64,000 nt of DNA from Pseudomonas sp. KUIN-1 (lineage in GTDB: Bacteria > Pseudomonadota > Gammaproteobacteria > Pseudomonadales > Pseudomonadaceae), in the NCBI RefSeq assembly GCF_009176725.1, contig NZ_AP020337.1, positions 1,674,001-1,738,000 on the forward strand, read 5' to 3'. The notes beneath the pieces are model-generated. The model made no database searches. It had not been told where the DNA came from and saw nothing but the letters and a program-made list of their open reading frames with translations. A program made the translations under genes and the position numbers. Numbering within the stretch: the stretch's first letter is position 1; every line of letters begins with the position of its first letter. Shown piece by piece: positions 1 through 6,763 of this stretch.

Positions 1-587
1 AGCTCGACCGTAAAGGCATGGTGAACAACAAGTTCAACGCCTTCATCATGCAAAAGCTCGAAGAAGCGGGTATTCCAACCCAGTTCGACAAGCTGCTGGG
101 CGACAACGAGTGCCTGGTCAAGAAGCTCGACATGATCCCGGTCGAATGCGTCGTGCGTAACTACGCGGCTGGCAGCCTGGTCAAGCGTCTGGGCATCGAA
201 GAAGGCACCAAGCTCAACCCTTACACCTTCGAACTGTTCCTCAAGGACGACGCCAAGGGCGACCCGTTCATCAACGAATCCCACGTTGTGGCGTTCGGCT
301 GGGGCACCGCCGAGCAACTGGCTCGCATGAAAGAGCTGTCGATCAAGGTCAATGACGTGCTGACCAAGCTGTTCGACGACGCCGGCCTGCTGCTGGTCGA
401 CTTCAAACTCGAATTCGGCGTATTCCACGGTGAAATCGTCCTCGGCGACGAATTCAGCCCGGACGGCTGCCGCCTCTGGGACAAGGACACCCGCAAGAAA
501 ATGGACAAGGACCGCTTCCGCCAGGGTCTGGGCGACGTCATCGAAGCCTACGAAGAAGTCGCAAACCGTCTGGGCGTGCCGCTGTAA
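1..587 (+). CDS. purC: Phosphoribosylaminoimidazole-succinocarboxamide synthase (SAICAR synthetase), 3' part
   Basis: This enzyme joins CAIR and aspartate with ATP to make SAICAR in cytosolic de novo purine synthesis. The reading frame is already open at base 3, so the start lies outside the window; about 195 codons are present of a family length near 236. Visible family signatures are the [16 protein letters not shown] segment, which covers the substrate-binding core, the acidic [11 protein letters not shown] strand, and the [12 protein letters not shown] motif near the C-terminus. The gene is followed by a hairpin and tRNA-Ser with no further gene in an operon. The identification is firm. 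Confidence 0.96.
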   Translation, partial: LDRKGMVNNKFNAFIMQKLEEAGIPTQFDKLLGDNECLVKKLDMIPVECVVRNYAAGSLVKRLGIEEGTKLNPYTFELFLKDDAKGDPFINESHVVAFGWGTAEQLARMKELSIKVNDVLTKLFDDAGLLLVDFKLEFGVFHGEIVLGDEFSPDGCRLWDKDTRKKMDKDRFRQGLGDVIEAYEEVANRLGVPL

Positions 588-631
588 GCGGAAAAAAAAC
601 ACGCAAGCGCTTGATAGCACGAAAAAAAACA

Positions 632-653
632 GCAGAAGGGCTTCGCCTTCTGC
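632..653. terminator. Hairpin after purC
   Basis: An 8-bp perfect stem (gcagaagg / ccttctgc) with a 6-base loop lies 45 bases after the purC stop. An A-run precedes it (621-629), but no strong T-run follows on the + strand, so termination of purC is plausible rather than certain. A TATGAT box at 665-670, eleven bases before the tRNA, could be the -10 element of the tRNA promoter. Confidence 0.45.
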
Positions 654-680
654 GTTGATGCTGTTATGATGCGCGCCGTT

Positions 681-770
681 GGAGAGATGCCAGAGTGGCC
701 GAATGGGACGGATTCGAAATCCGTTGTACCTTCACCGGTACCTAGGGTTCGAATCCCTATCTCTCCGCCA
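681..770 (+). tRNA. tRNA-Ser(CGA)
   Basis: A 90-base class II tRNA. The acceptor stem GGAGAGA pairs with TCTCTCC, the anticodon loop reads TTCGAAA with anticodon CGA between five-base-pair stems, a long variable arm is present (roughly 722-743), the T arm GGGTTCGAATCCC is intact, and GCCA is encoded at the 3' end. Its last 17 bases form one end of the direct repeat that bounds the island downstream, so integration left the gene whole. Confidence 0.96.
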
Positions 771-771
771 T
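754..771 (+). repeat. Direct repeat attL-like, in tRNA-Ser 3' end
   Basis: The 18 bases tccctatctctccgccat span the distal T arm, acceptor strand and CCA of tRNA-Ser plus one base. An identical copy lies at 4679-4696. A tRNA 3' end duplicated on the far side of an AT-rich insert is the usual footprint of tyrosine-recombinase integration. Confidence 0.85.
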
Positions 772-1145
772 TACGTAAAAACCTTTGTAAATCAATAAGT
801 TACAAAGGTTAAGAAGCAGCGATTGGTAGCAGCAGTTTGTAGCAATTTTTTGCCAAGCTGCAGCGATCAAGTCGCTGTTTTTTTTCGTCTGTATTTTTAG
901 GTGACTGATCATATCCCCCGTCAGGTCTACGTAGCCCTTCTGTGATCGTCTAAGATGCGATAGGGCGTCGTTCGCATCACGACGTGTGATACGAGCAAGG
1001 TTTGATAAAAGCTCTTACACTGCAGCTACGGGATCTGTGAGCTTTGCGGCTATACATCTAAATTCACCAAAGTAGGGCTTGCCATCGATGTTGAGCAAAG
1101 CGAGGATGTTCAACGGCACATCGCCATCATGGAACGGAAACCAAA
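772..1145 (+). other. Non-coding left end of the island with inverted repeat and terminator
   Basis: No convincing gene is seen here. A perfect 11-bp inverted repeat (780-790 with 800-810, aacctttgtaa / ttacaaaggtt) sits directly after the tRNA, where recombinase arm or excisionase sites are often found. A hairpin cagcga/tcgctg followed by eight Ts (861-885) is a good intrinsic terminator for transcription leaving the tRNA. The remaining 260 bases precede the first cargo gene and presumably carry its promoter, but no clear -35/-10 pair was picked out. Confidence 0.5.
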
Positions 1146-1820
1146 ATGCCTTATCAAGCTCAGCTTGTTTGTTTAGCCAACTCACGAAAACCCCAAGGCA
1201 AGTGCATTGCTGGCAAAATTTGGGGAGGAGATCACCACGGCACGTGGGTCCGTCCTGTGAGTAATCGTCCTCAAGATTCGATCTCTGACGTAGAACGAAC
1301 CTGCCAAACTGGGCAATTTGCTCAGTTGCGTGATTTTCTATCTATTTCCTTTTCCAATGCCCATGGACATGCGTTTCAGCAAGAAAATCATGTGATCCAG
1401 CATCCACCCGTTTGGGTTCAAAACGGGCAAGCGTCAATTGCTGACCTAGCCAATCTTGTGGACACACCGCTTGCTCTGTGGGAAAACAATCATCACAGCT
1501 ACTCAGGTTGCAATGACAAGGTTCCAGCTGAGATCCTTGTTAATCACCGATCTAGTCTCTACTTGATTCGCCCCCAAAATATCCGGATCAGAGTCTCTGC
1601 CGAGGGGGCGTATCGTGGTGATGGGACGCTAAAAGCAAGGGCAACATTTTCGTACAACAGAATTAACTACTCCCTTATCATCACCGATCATGACGTGGAG
1701 CGATATTATCAGCAGCAAGGTGCCGGTGAATATACTCCAGAGGGCGTGAGCTATTTTACGGTTAGCCTCGGTGACGTGAGCAACGGTTTTGCTTATAAAT
1801 TGATAGCCGCAGTGATCTAA
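1146..1820 (+). CDS. Dual OB-domain protein (island cargo)
   Basis: A 224-residue protein resembling the dual OB domain family. Recognised features are the N-terminal CLANSRKPQGKCIAGK segment, a WVRPVSNRP motif (residues about 34-42), the HAFQQENHVI stretch near residue 75, NDKVP around 122, and a C-terminal FTVSLGDVSNGFAYKLIAA segment. OB folds bind nucleic acids or nucleotides, but no catalytic activity can be read from the sequence. The ATG at 1146 gives the family-like N-terminus, with a weak GGA upstream. The stop is eight bases before the next ATG, so it is the first gene of a three-gene operon with the DUF488 and DUF4326 proteins. The family call is from memory; the function is unknown. 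Confidence 0.65.
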   Translation: MPYQAQLVCLANSRKPQGKCIAGKIWGGDHHGTWVRPVSNRPQDSISDVERTCQTGQFAQLRDFLSISFSNAHGHAFQQENHVIQHPPVWVQNGQASIADLANLVDTPLALWENNHHSYSGCNDKVPAEILVNHRSSLYLIRPQNIRIRVSAEGAYRGDGTLKARATFSYNRINYSLIITDHDVERYYQQQGAGEYTPEGVSYFTVSLGDVSNGFAYKLIAAVI

Positions 1821-1828
1821 GGGTAAAT

Positions 1829-2272
1829 ATGAAAATTTTCACAATAGGTTTTACTGAGAAAAAAGCCGAGCGTTTTTTCTCTCTTATTAAATTGTCAGGT
1901 ACGAAGCGAATTGTTGATGTACGACTTAATAACTCGTCGCAACTTTCAGCCTTCGCCAAAAAAGACGATCTAAAATATTTCCTCAAAGAACTTTGTAATG
2001 TTGACTACATCCACGTTCCGGATTTAGCCCCGACAAAAGAAATTTTGTCCCCATACCAGAAAAAAGAGATTTCTTGGCAGCAGTATGAGGAAAAATTTCT
2101 AAATCTCATGGCGAAACGAAATATTGAAAAACACGTAAAACCAGAAATTATTGATGAGGGTTGCTTGCTTTGCAGTGAGCATCAGCCGCATCAATGCCAT
2201 AGACGGCTGGTGGCAAATTACCTTAAACAGGCGTGGGATCAATCTGATGCGGTTGTCAAAGATTTAGTATGA
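1829..2272 (+). CDS. DUF488 family protein (island cargo)
   Basis: A 147-residue protein with the DUF488 pattern: an N-terminal FTIGFTEKKAERF segment, an IVDVRLNNSSQLSAF strand-loop, and a C-terminal cysteine/histidine motif (C112, C115, H118, H121, C123, H124) followed by RRLVANYL. DUF488 proteins are small, mostly uncharacterised, and often lie in defence or mobile DNA. The Cys/His cluster could bind a metal or be catalytic. TAAGGG just upstream serves as the ribosome site, and the stop overlaps the next start by four bases (ATGA), indicating translational coupling. Codon use is markedly AT-rich. Confidence 0.75.
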   Translation: MKIFTIGFTEKKAERFFSLIKLSGTKRIVDVRLNNSSQLSAFAKKDDLKYFLKELCNVDYIHVPDLAPTKEILSPYQKKEISWQQYEEKFLNLMAKRNIEKHVKPEIIDEGCLLCSEHQPHQCHRRLVANYLKQAWDQSDAVVKDLV

Positions 2273-2868
2273 GTAAAGATGCAAAAGTTTTAATTGCATA
2301 CCCTATCGACTTCCTTTCATATTCAAAATTTGAAAGGAAAGTCGATAAAATTATTGGCTGTCTTGAAAAAGTAGAGCTGATTTACGTTGCTGATGAAAAC
2401 GGCTTTATCGAACAATATTCGGCGTCCAAGGGACTGAAAGCGACCCCTTTCGAGGCAGACAACGAAGCGTTAAAGAAAGCAACGCACGCTATCCTTTTTC
2501 AAGATGAAGAAAGAAATTGCTTTTTTATTTTGTATAACGAACTACAAGACAGAAAAATACCAACAAGGGTGATAAATTTAAAAATCACAAAGGTATCTAA
2601 TAAAGACAATGGTGATAGCTACGATATTTATATTGGCAGAGGAACCCTGTGGGGAAACCCGTACCAGATGGGTAAAGAAGGCACACGCGACGAAGTTATA
2701 GCCAAGTTTGCTTATGATTTCGAAAAACGCTTTTTGAAATTACCCGAGAAATTTGATGAAAACATCGAAAAGCTCAGGGGCAAGACTCTCGGTTGCCACT
2801 GTAAGCCTGCGGCATGTCATGGTGATGTGATCGCTAACTATCTTAACTCCCAAGACGATGGAAAGTAA
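2269..2868 (+). CDS. DUF4326 protein with SLOG-like N-terminal half (island cargo)
   Basis: A 199-residue two-part protein. Residues 1-95 look like a small Rossmann-type domain of the SLOG/DUF2493 kind: a VLIAYPIDF strand, alternating helices, and a late THAILFQDEER strand. That resemblance is an inference. Residues about 100-192 match DUF4326: VINLK, YIGRGTLWGNPY (IGR.s.wGNP motif), and a GCHCKPAACHGDVIANYL tail with C176, H177, C178, C183 and H184. The tail's CH-x4-ANYL spacing equals that of the upstream DUF488 protein. The start overlaps the DUF488 stop. It ends the first island operon; the 249-base spacer follows. Confidence 0.7.
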   Translation: MSKDAKVLIAYPIDFLSYSKFERKVDKIIGCLEKVELIYVADENGFIEQYSASKGLKATPFEADNEALKKATHAILFQDEERNCFFILYNELQDRKIPTRVINLKITKVSNKDNGDSYDIYIGRGTLWGNPYQMGKEGTRDEVIAKFAYDFEKRFLKLPEKFDENIEKLRGKTLGCHCKPAACHGDVIANYLNSQDDGK

Positions 2869-3117
2869 CTCGACGGCATTACGCTTAGCGGGTGTCCAGA
2901 CGTTTTCTCACTCTGTGGGTATTGGCCCGGTTGCGAACGCCCGGCCAATGGTGCGTTAAAGCCCTCGATTTTTGATCAGGGTGGTTTTGAACGCTGGGAC
3001 TTGTACCAGTGTGAAGAACTACCGAATATGCGGTGTGTGTGTCGATCCCGCACATGTGGCGGCAATGAGCCACCCTGTTGCTATATTCTTTCTCTATGCC
3101 ATAGGAGATAGAGCACC
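2869..3117 (+). other. Structured non-coding spacer between the two island modules
   Basis: These 249 bases have higher GC than the genes on either side and no convincing ORF. A hairpin with one bulge forms at 2921-2949 (attggc-c-cgg with ccggccaat). The 3' end (about 3080-3117) turns AT-rich and ends in the strong ribosome site ATAGGAGATAGAG of the next gene, so the promoter of the second module probably lies here. A small RNA or attenuator is possible but unproven. Confidence 0.35.
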
Positions 3118-3900
3118 ATGATCAAGGAATCAAAGGAAGAGATTTTTATAAAAAAGGTCTTTCACCATTTTGGATTCGACCTTGAAAAAATCAGAGAAAG
3201 CGACACAAAAAGCCCGGACTTCCTCACATCAGATGGTCAGTATAAAATTCTGTTGGAATTGAAGACGAAAAATGAAAGCCAAGAAATTCTTGATGAAAGA
3301 GATACGGTGTTAAAGACGGGCGAAATTTATTCAAAAACCACGCCGCTACGCCGAAATAATAGAATCTCGAAATTATTTGACAAAGCTGCTAAGCAGTTCC
3401 ACTCAAAGAAAGAAACCGTTGAAGCTGATTTTTGCTTTCTTATTCTGCACGCATGCGGGCCTGCCACCTCTTATCATTTGAGTCAGTTTGAAGCTTCGGC
3501 ATATGGCTCAGTGAAACTGATAACTTATGGCATTACTAATGAACCGTTAAAAGATTGTTACTATTTCCAAAATAGTGATTTTTATAAGCATCAATCCATA
3601 ATTGATGGAGCAATATTTGTAGGGGAAAATAACCTGCAATTCTGCATTAACGATCTATCACCACGTTATGACGCTGTGAAAAAATGCGGTTTTGTGAAAG
3701 CGTTCACTACTGGCGTGGTCGATCCGACTGCTAAAGAGACCGCAGGCAAGGCGTATTCTATACGAACCAATATTGATAGAAATGATGAGTACGAACTCAT
3801 TGAACATATCAAGAAAAAATATTCGATAGACAAAGTAACCCCGTTTAATTTTATGCATCAAATACTTATCACAAGAATTGCCGCAAGTGAGGAGGAATAA
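3118..3900 (+). CDS. PD-(D/E)xK nuclease-like protein (island cargo)
   Basis: A 260-residue protein not matched to a named family. Near the N-terminus it has a helix, then SPDF (P33-D34) and, after a short turn, LLELKTK (E47-x-K49). This spacing is typical of the PD-(D/E)xK nuclease core used by restriction and other defence nucleases. The rest is mixed alpha/beta with no membrane segment. An AGGAG lies nine bases before the ATG. The stop is followed one base later by the next start, with the second gene's ribosome site inside this gene's end, so the two are a coupled pair. Nuclease activity is inferred from three residues and their spacing only. Confidence 0.5.
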   Translation: MIKESKEEIFIKKVFHHFGFDLEKIRESDTKSPDFLTSDGQYKILLELKTKNESQEILDERDTVLKTGEIYSKTTPLRRNNRISKLFDKAAKQFHSKKETVEADFCFLILHACGPATSYHLSQFEASAYGSVKLITYGITNEPLKDCYYFQNSDFYKHQSIIDGAIFVGENNLQFCINDLSPRYDAVKKCGFVKAFTTGVVDPTAKETAGKAYSIRTNIDRNDEYELIEHIKKKYSIDKVTPFNFMHQILITRIAASEEE

Positions 3901-3901
3901 A

Positions 3902-4630
3902 ATGGCGGATAACAGGAAGCTAACAAAACGCCAGCACTACCACATGCGAGCAATTTTGAAAAATTTCTCGGTAGGTGAGGATCTAAGTATTTTTTACAAA
4001 GATGGAAGCATTGGATGCCTGACATACGAAGACAAAGCATTTTATGGGCATATTGCATGGTCGGATGAAACAGAAACACGTTATGGAGCCGTCATTGAGA
4101 AAAAAGGACTTGGGCAAATACGTCACATCCTAAATACTCGTGGAGTGTCCGACCATCAAGATATATCGACATACCATATATTTTGGCGTTTACGTCACAT
4201 GTATGCTGTGACGCCTGGGCCAGTGACTAAAATTTATGAAGGTTTCGATTTCGGTACGTTGGAAGAAGTCAAAGACTGGGCCAATAGGCATGGGAAAATC
4301 TACGTCAATGGGGATGGCACCATTGATGGCATGTTTGCGGCAACTCTCAGGATTCAAGAAGGGCTTGATCGGTACCGTAAAGAATATGAAGGAGTTTTTT
4401 GGTCAGTAGGGATCGCAGAAAACGGCGGATTGATTTCGGCAGACAACTACCAAAGGTCTTTAATGTTTCCTTTATCGCCTCATATTTTGCTATGCGGCAA
4501 GCGTAAAAAAAATAAGAAGCCTTGGATTATGACTGACGAAGAAATCACGCAGGCAAACCAAATGGCGAAAGATGAATGCCATGATTTCTGTTTTTCAAAG
4601 CCTAAAAGCCATGATGCTATCGCATCATAA
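3902..4630 (+). CDS. DUF4238-like protein (island cargo)
   Basis: A 242-residue protein whose start KRQHYHMRAILKNFS recalls the H-x-VP-x-x-YLxxFs opening of DUF4238 proteins. Its end EEITQANQMAKDECHDFCFSK resembles the N-x3-A closing helix of that family. The match is approximate. The middle has several aromatic-rich strands. The ATG at 3902 is preferred over an upstream in-frame start at 3878 because GAGGAGG at 3890-3896 has ideal spacing for it. It is coupled to the nuclease-like gene, making a two-gene module. It is the last island gene, 48 bases before the right direct repeat. Confidence 0.5.
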   Translation: MADNRKLTKRQHYHMRAILKNFSVGEDLSIFYKDGSIGCLTYEDKAFYGHIAWSDETETRYGAVIEKKGLGQIRHILNTRGVSDHQDISTYHIFWRLRHMYAVTPGPVTKIYEGFDFGTLEEVKDWANRHGKIYVNGDGTIDGMFAATLRIQEGLDRYRKEYEGVFWSVGIAENGGLISADNYQRSLMFPLSPHILLCGKRKKNKKPWIMTDEEITQANQMAKDECHDFCFSKPKSHDAIAS

Positions 4631-4678
4631 GGCCTGTAAAGCCTCTGCTCGTTGGGGTTGGTATTGAGATTCTGAAAG

Positions 4679-4696
4679 TCCCTATCTCTCCGCCAT
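4679..4696 (+). repeat. Direct repeat attR-like
   Basis: An exact second copy of the 18 bases at the tRNA-Ser 3' end (754-771). The preceding bases (gattctgaaag) do not complete a T arm, so this is only the tRNA tail, as expected for the junction distal to the intact tRNA. Confidence 0.85.
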
Positions 4697-4707
4697 ACAA
4701 ATAAAGA

Positions 4708-4736
4708 CCCGTAGCTGATTCAGCTACGGGTTTTTT
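4708..4736 (+). terminator. Strong intrinsic terminator, probably the original tRNA-Ser terminator
   Basis: A perfect 10-bp stem (cccgtagctg / cagctacggg) with a 3-base loop is followed by six Ts. It lies 12 bases past the right repeat, the position a tRNA-Ser terminator would have had before the island inserted. Confidence 0.9.
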
Positions 4737-4772
4737 ATTGCCTGAGATATGGATCATTTCCGCGTACGTGCT

Positions 4773-4967
4773 TCATTTGGTCTGATTTACAGCGTCCCTA
4801 ACGCGCCGATACACGTGCTGCGTGAGGGGCTCTTTCGAGTGCTCTAGCCGGGTGATGTCGTCAAAGGGGTCGTCGATCAGGTCAGGCAACAACTGCCGCA
4901 CTATGTTTAGACGTTGCGAACGAGGGTTACCAGAATCGCGGTATCGTGAGAATATCTGTAGCGGATG
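4773..4967 (-). pseudogene. Decayed minus-strand ORF, possibly a phage-type gene remnant
   Basis: A frame open from a stop at 4968-4970 down to a TGA at 4773-4775 encodes about 64 residues. The C-terminal half is a charged helical segment ending EHSKEPLTQHVYRR and a basic tail. The only plausible start in good context is a GTG at 4901. The T-x-x-V-Y-R-R ending vaguely recalls the nucleophile tyrosine region of tyrosine recombinases, and the place (next to an attR-like repeat, reading towards it) would suit one, but catalytic R and H motifs are absent. It could equally be another phage gene. Confidence 0.25.
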
Positions 4968-4990
4968 TTAACTGTCATAGTGAGTACTTG

Positions 4991-5584
4991 ATGTTTAGCT
5001 CGGGGATCGAGAAGACTATTTTGCTAACGCTTTTGGCTGCTGTTGGCGGGGCGTTTAAGTTGGGGCTTGAGACGCAGCACCGCTGGCTAGTGGGGAGTGA
5101 GCAGGAAGTGGTTGCGAAAGGCTCTTATATAAAACTCAAAGAGCTTGAGGATGGCTATTATTCTAAGAAGTATGTGGATGAAAATTATCTATCGAAAAGT
5201 TCCGTACTGGAAGGCTTTGTTACGAAGAAGCAGTATAAGGAGATTGCGGCTGAGTTAGTTGAATGTCGCTCTAAAGCGCAACTTGCTGCTAAGGCGCTGA
5301 AGTCTGAAACGAAAAAACTTTCGTATGGTGAGGTGTGGCATCCCCAAAATCCTGAGTTCGTCATACGATTCGACAGCTACTCAGTGGATGTTGATAGTGT
5401 CTTTACTGGCATCGTTACGACTATTTTGCCTGAGTCGGAGCGTAGCACCTACAGGATGTCGCCTTTAAGTAACTCTAGGGTATACAAGTTCAGGTATGAG
5501 GGACAGAGCTATAGCCTTAAGCTGGACTTTAAGAACGTCAGGGATGAAATTTTTTTGGAGGCTACGCTCACCCAGATTTTGTGA
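4991..5584 (+). CDS. Membrane-anchored hypothetical protein
   Basis: A 197-residue protein of no recognised family. One hydrophobic segment (IEKTILLTLLAAVGGAFKLGL, residues about 6-25) is followed by a charged helical stretch rich in Lys and Glu (about 40-110) that may be a coiled coil, then a beta-rich C-terminal domain of about 85 residues. This suggests an inner-membrane anchor with a soluble sensor or effector part. The ATG at 4991 has GTGAG seven bases upstream; an alternative GTG at 4946 lacks a ribosome site. The low-GC, TTT/AAG/GAG-leaning codon use is unlike the core genes, so it is probably acquired. Confidence 0.6.
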   Translation: MFSSGIEKTILLTLLAAVGGAFKLGLETQHRWLVGSEQEVVAKGSYIKLKELEDGYYSKKYVDENYLSKSSVLEGFVTKKQYKEIAAELVECRSKAQLAAKALKSETKKLSYGEVWHPQNPEFVIRFDSYSVDVDSVFTGIVTTILPESERSTYRMSPLSNSRVYKFRYEGQSYSLKLDFKNVRDEIFLEATLTQIL

Positions 5585-6180
5585 TTTATTATTTGATAAT
5601 CAGTCACGGAAAATATGCCTAACTGGCGGGTGTTTTGTTGCTGATAGTCAACCTTGGGTGCGAGCGGCAATAGGGTGTTGGGATAGGCCGGAAGTCAGTC
5701 GCAAAAACTAGATTTGTATTTTGTATGTCGATCCAATCGGGCAAAAAATGGGGTAATTCATCCTTCCATTGTTGCCATCCAATGCTCAGTGAGCGGCTTT
5801 CTGGATTGCTGGGAATCAACCTGTAGCACTGGTGACGGAGGGCTGCAGGCCTTTTTTTGCCCAGTACCCAGACACAATGGAAGTGTGCTGTGCTGAGCGG
5901 TTTACCTCCTTTGGAAACGGGCTCACTCTTTCGAGTACTGTTCTGCCTCGTTGATGCAGTGCTCGCAGAGAGCGCTGCCATGGCAGGCCTCTTGTTCGAG
6001 TGATATTGCCAACTCTTTGCCTTCAAGGACTATCTGGCAACCCTTGCGGTAGCTGCCCGGGTCCGTCGGACCCTCGCATGCTCTCTGGCGATGAGCGCAA
6101 TGACTGCATTTTGAAGGGCGCTCAATTGGTCGGAACCCTTGGCAATGGCGAGCTTGGCTATTCGGCTAACCTTGGCGTGC
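5585..6180. other. Decayed accessory DNA with broken minus-strand frames
   Basis: No intact gene is supported. On the minus strand a near-perfect Shine-Dalgarno (AAAGGAGGT, about 5905-5913) has no ATG, GTG or TTG at the right distance, and the sense-looking protein downstream would need a frame change near 5825. Further upstream, a frame from 6165 to 5923 holds a zinc-ribbon-like cysteine set (CSHC, C, C, CEHC) ending at a TGA but again without a normal start codon. The pattern is that of small phage-type genes undergoing decay. Confidence 0.4.
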
Positions 6181-6480
6181 TCATTGGATTTTTGCAGTAT
6201 TCAGGCGCTCGTTCCGCTCATGCAGTACACGAACAATGAATACGACCCGGGTGCGAACCACATAGCTCACTACGAAGGGGTAGCGGGTAAGCACCAGCTC
6301 GCGCACGTCCGGGGTTTGGGAAGGGCGTCCCATCCCCGTAAACGTCGCGAGCTGCTCAATGGATTCCAGAATGGTATTTACGACTTCGTCAGCTCTCTGG
6401 TGGCCCATCAGCCCCGCGTAATGCTCATGAATCGCTTCCAGATCGCTATCGGCTTTTTCACTTAACTCGATTTGCGGCAC
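6181..6480 (-). CDS. ParE/RelE-type toxin
   Basis: A 99-residue protein of the ParE/RelE toxin superfamily. It has an N-terminal strand (IELSEKADSDLEAIHEHYAG), a central helix pair, the GRPSQTPDVRELVLTRYPFVVSYVV segment typical of ParE, and a closing strand VVFIVRVLHER. ParE toxins poison DNA gyrase and RelE toxins cleave ribosome-bound mRNA; this one looks closer to ParE. Its start overlaps the end of the antitoxin gene by 23 bases, the usual antitoxin-first arrangement. It probably helps keep the surrounding mobile region in place. Confidence 0.85.
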   Translation of the reverse strand: MPQIELSEKADSDLEAIHEHYAGLMGHQRADEVVNTILESIEQLATFTGMGRPSQTPDVRELVLTRYPFVVSYVVRTRVVFIVRVLHERNERLNTAKIQ

Positions 6481-6706
6481 GCGCTACCCACTTGGCTTTA
6501 ACGGTTTCCAGATCGATCGTCTTCCCTGCATCGATGTCGGCCAAGCCTTCATCAATGGCTTTCAAATGCCACGCTTCTGCTTCAACGTAGCGAGACAGAG
6601 CACGTTTCAGGTGGTACTGACGATCACGGTCCGTGGCAAGGGCAAGCTGGTCGAGCATTTCGACCAAGCCTTCTTCTACCCGGAATGACAGAACAGGCGA
6701 TGCCAT
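6458..6706 (-). CDS. Ribbon-helix-helix antitoxin
   Basis: An 82-residue protein with an N-terminal ribbon-helix-helix DNA-binding part (PVLSFRVEEGLVEMLDQLALATDRDRQYHLKRALSRY, CopG/ParD-like) and a C-terminal helix that would wrap the toxin. The ATG at 6706 is chosen because GGAGG sits six bases upstream; a GTG at 6718 has no such site. It is encoded directly upstream of, and overlapping, the toxin gene and would repress the pair through the paired palindromes at 6739-6763. Confidence 0.85.
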   Translation of the reverse strand: MASPVLSFRVEEGLVEMLDQLALATDRDRQYHLKRALSRYVEAEAWHLKAIDEGLADIDAGKTIDLETVKAKWVARAANRVK

Positions 6707-6738
6707 ATTGGCCTCCACGGCTGATAGCTGTAAACAAT

Positions 6739-6763
6739 GTATACAATAAATTAATTGGTATAC
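6739..6763 (-). promoter_or_regulatory. Probable toxin-antitoxin operator
   Basis: Two copies of the palindrome GTATAC (6739-6744 and 6758-6763) lie 19 bp apart, about two helical turns, in an AT-rich stretch 33-57 bases upstream of the antitoxin start. Ribbon-helix-helix antitoxins usually bind such paired short palindromes over their own promoter. Confidence 0.5.

Larger units (their letters stand above)
754..4696. mobile_element. Integrase-less genomic mini-island in tRNA-Ser
   Basis: About 3.9 kb is bounded by the 18-bp direct repeats. The DNA is much richer in A and T than the flanking purC and downstream housekeeping genes, and codon use in 1829-4630 favours AAA, GAA, ATT and TTT. It holds five intact genes on one strand and no recognisable integrase, excisionase, transposase or phage structural gene. 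The strong terminator beyond the right repeat (4708-4736) probably ended the tRNA transcript before insertion. The island may have been moved in trans by another element's integrase, or may have lost its own; decayed sequence at 4773-4967 just outside the repeat could be a leftover of an adjacent element. Confidence 0.75.

Noticed and set aside
4773..4901. A functional island integrase
   Set aside because: Only about 43-64 codons remain and the catalytic Arg-His-Arg boxes are missing; at most it is a remnant.
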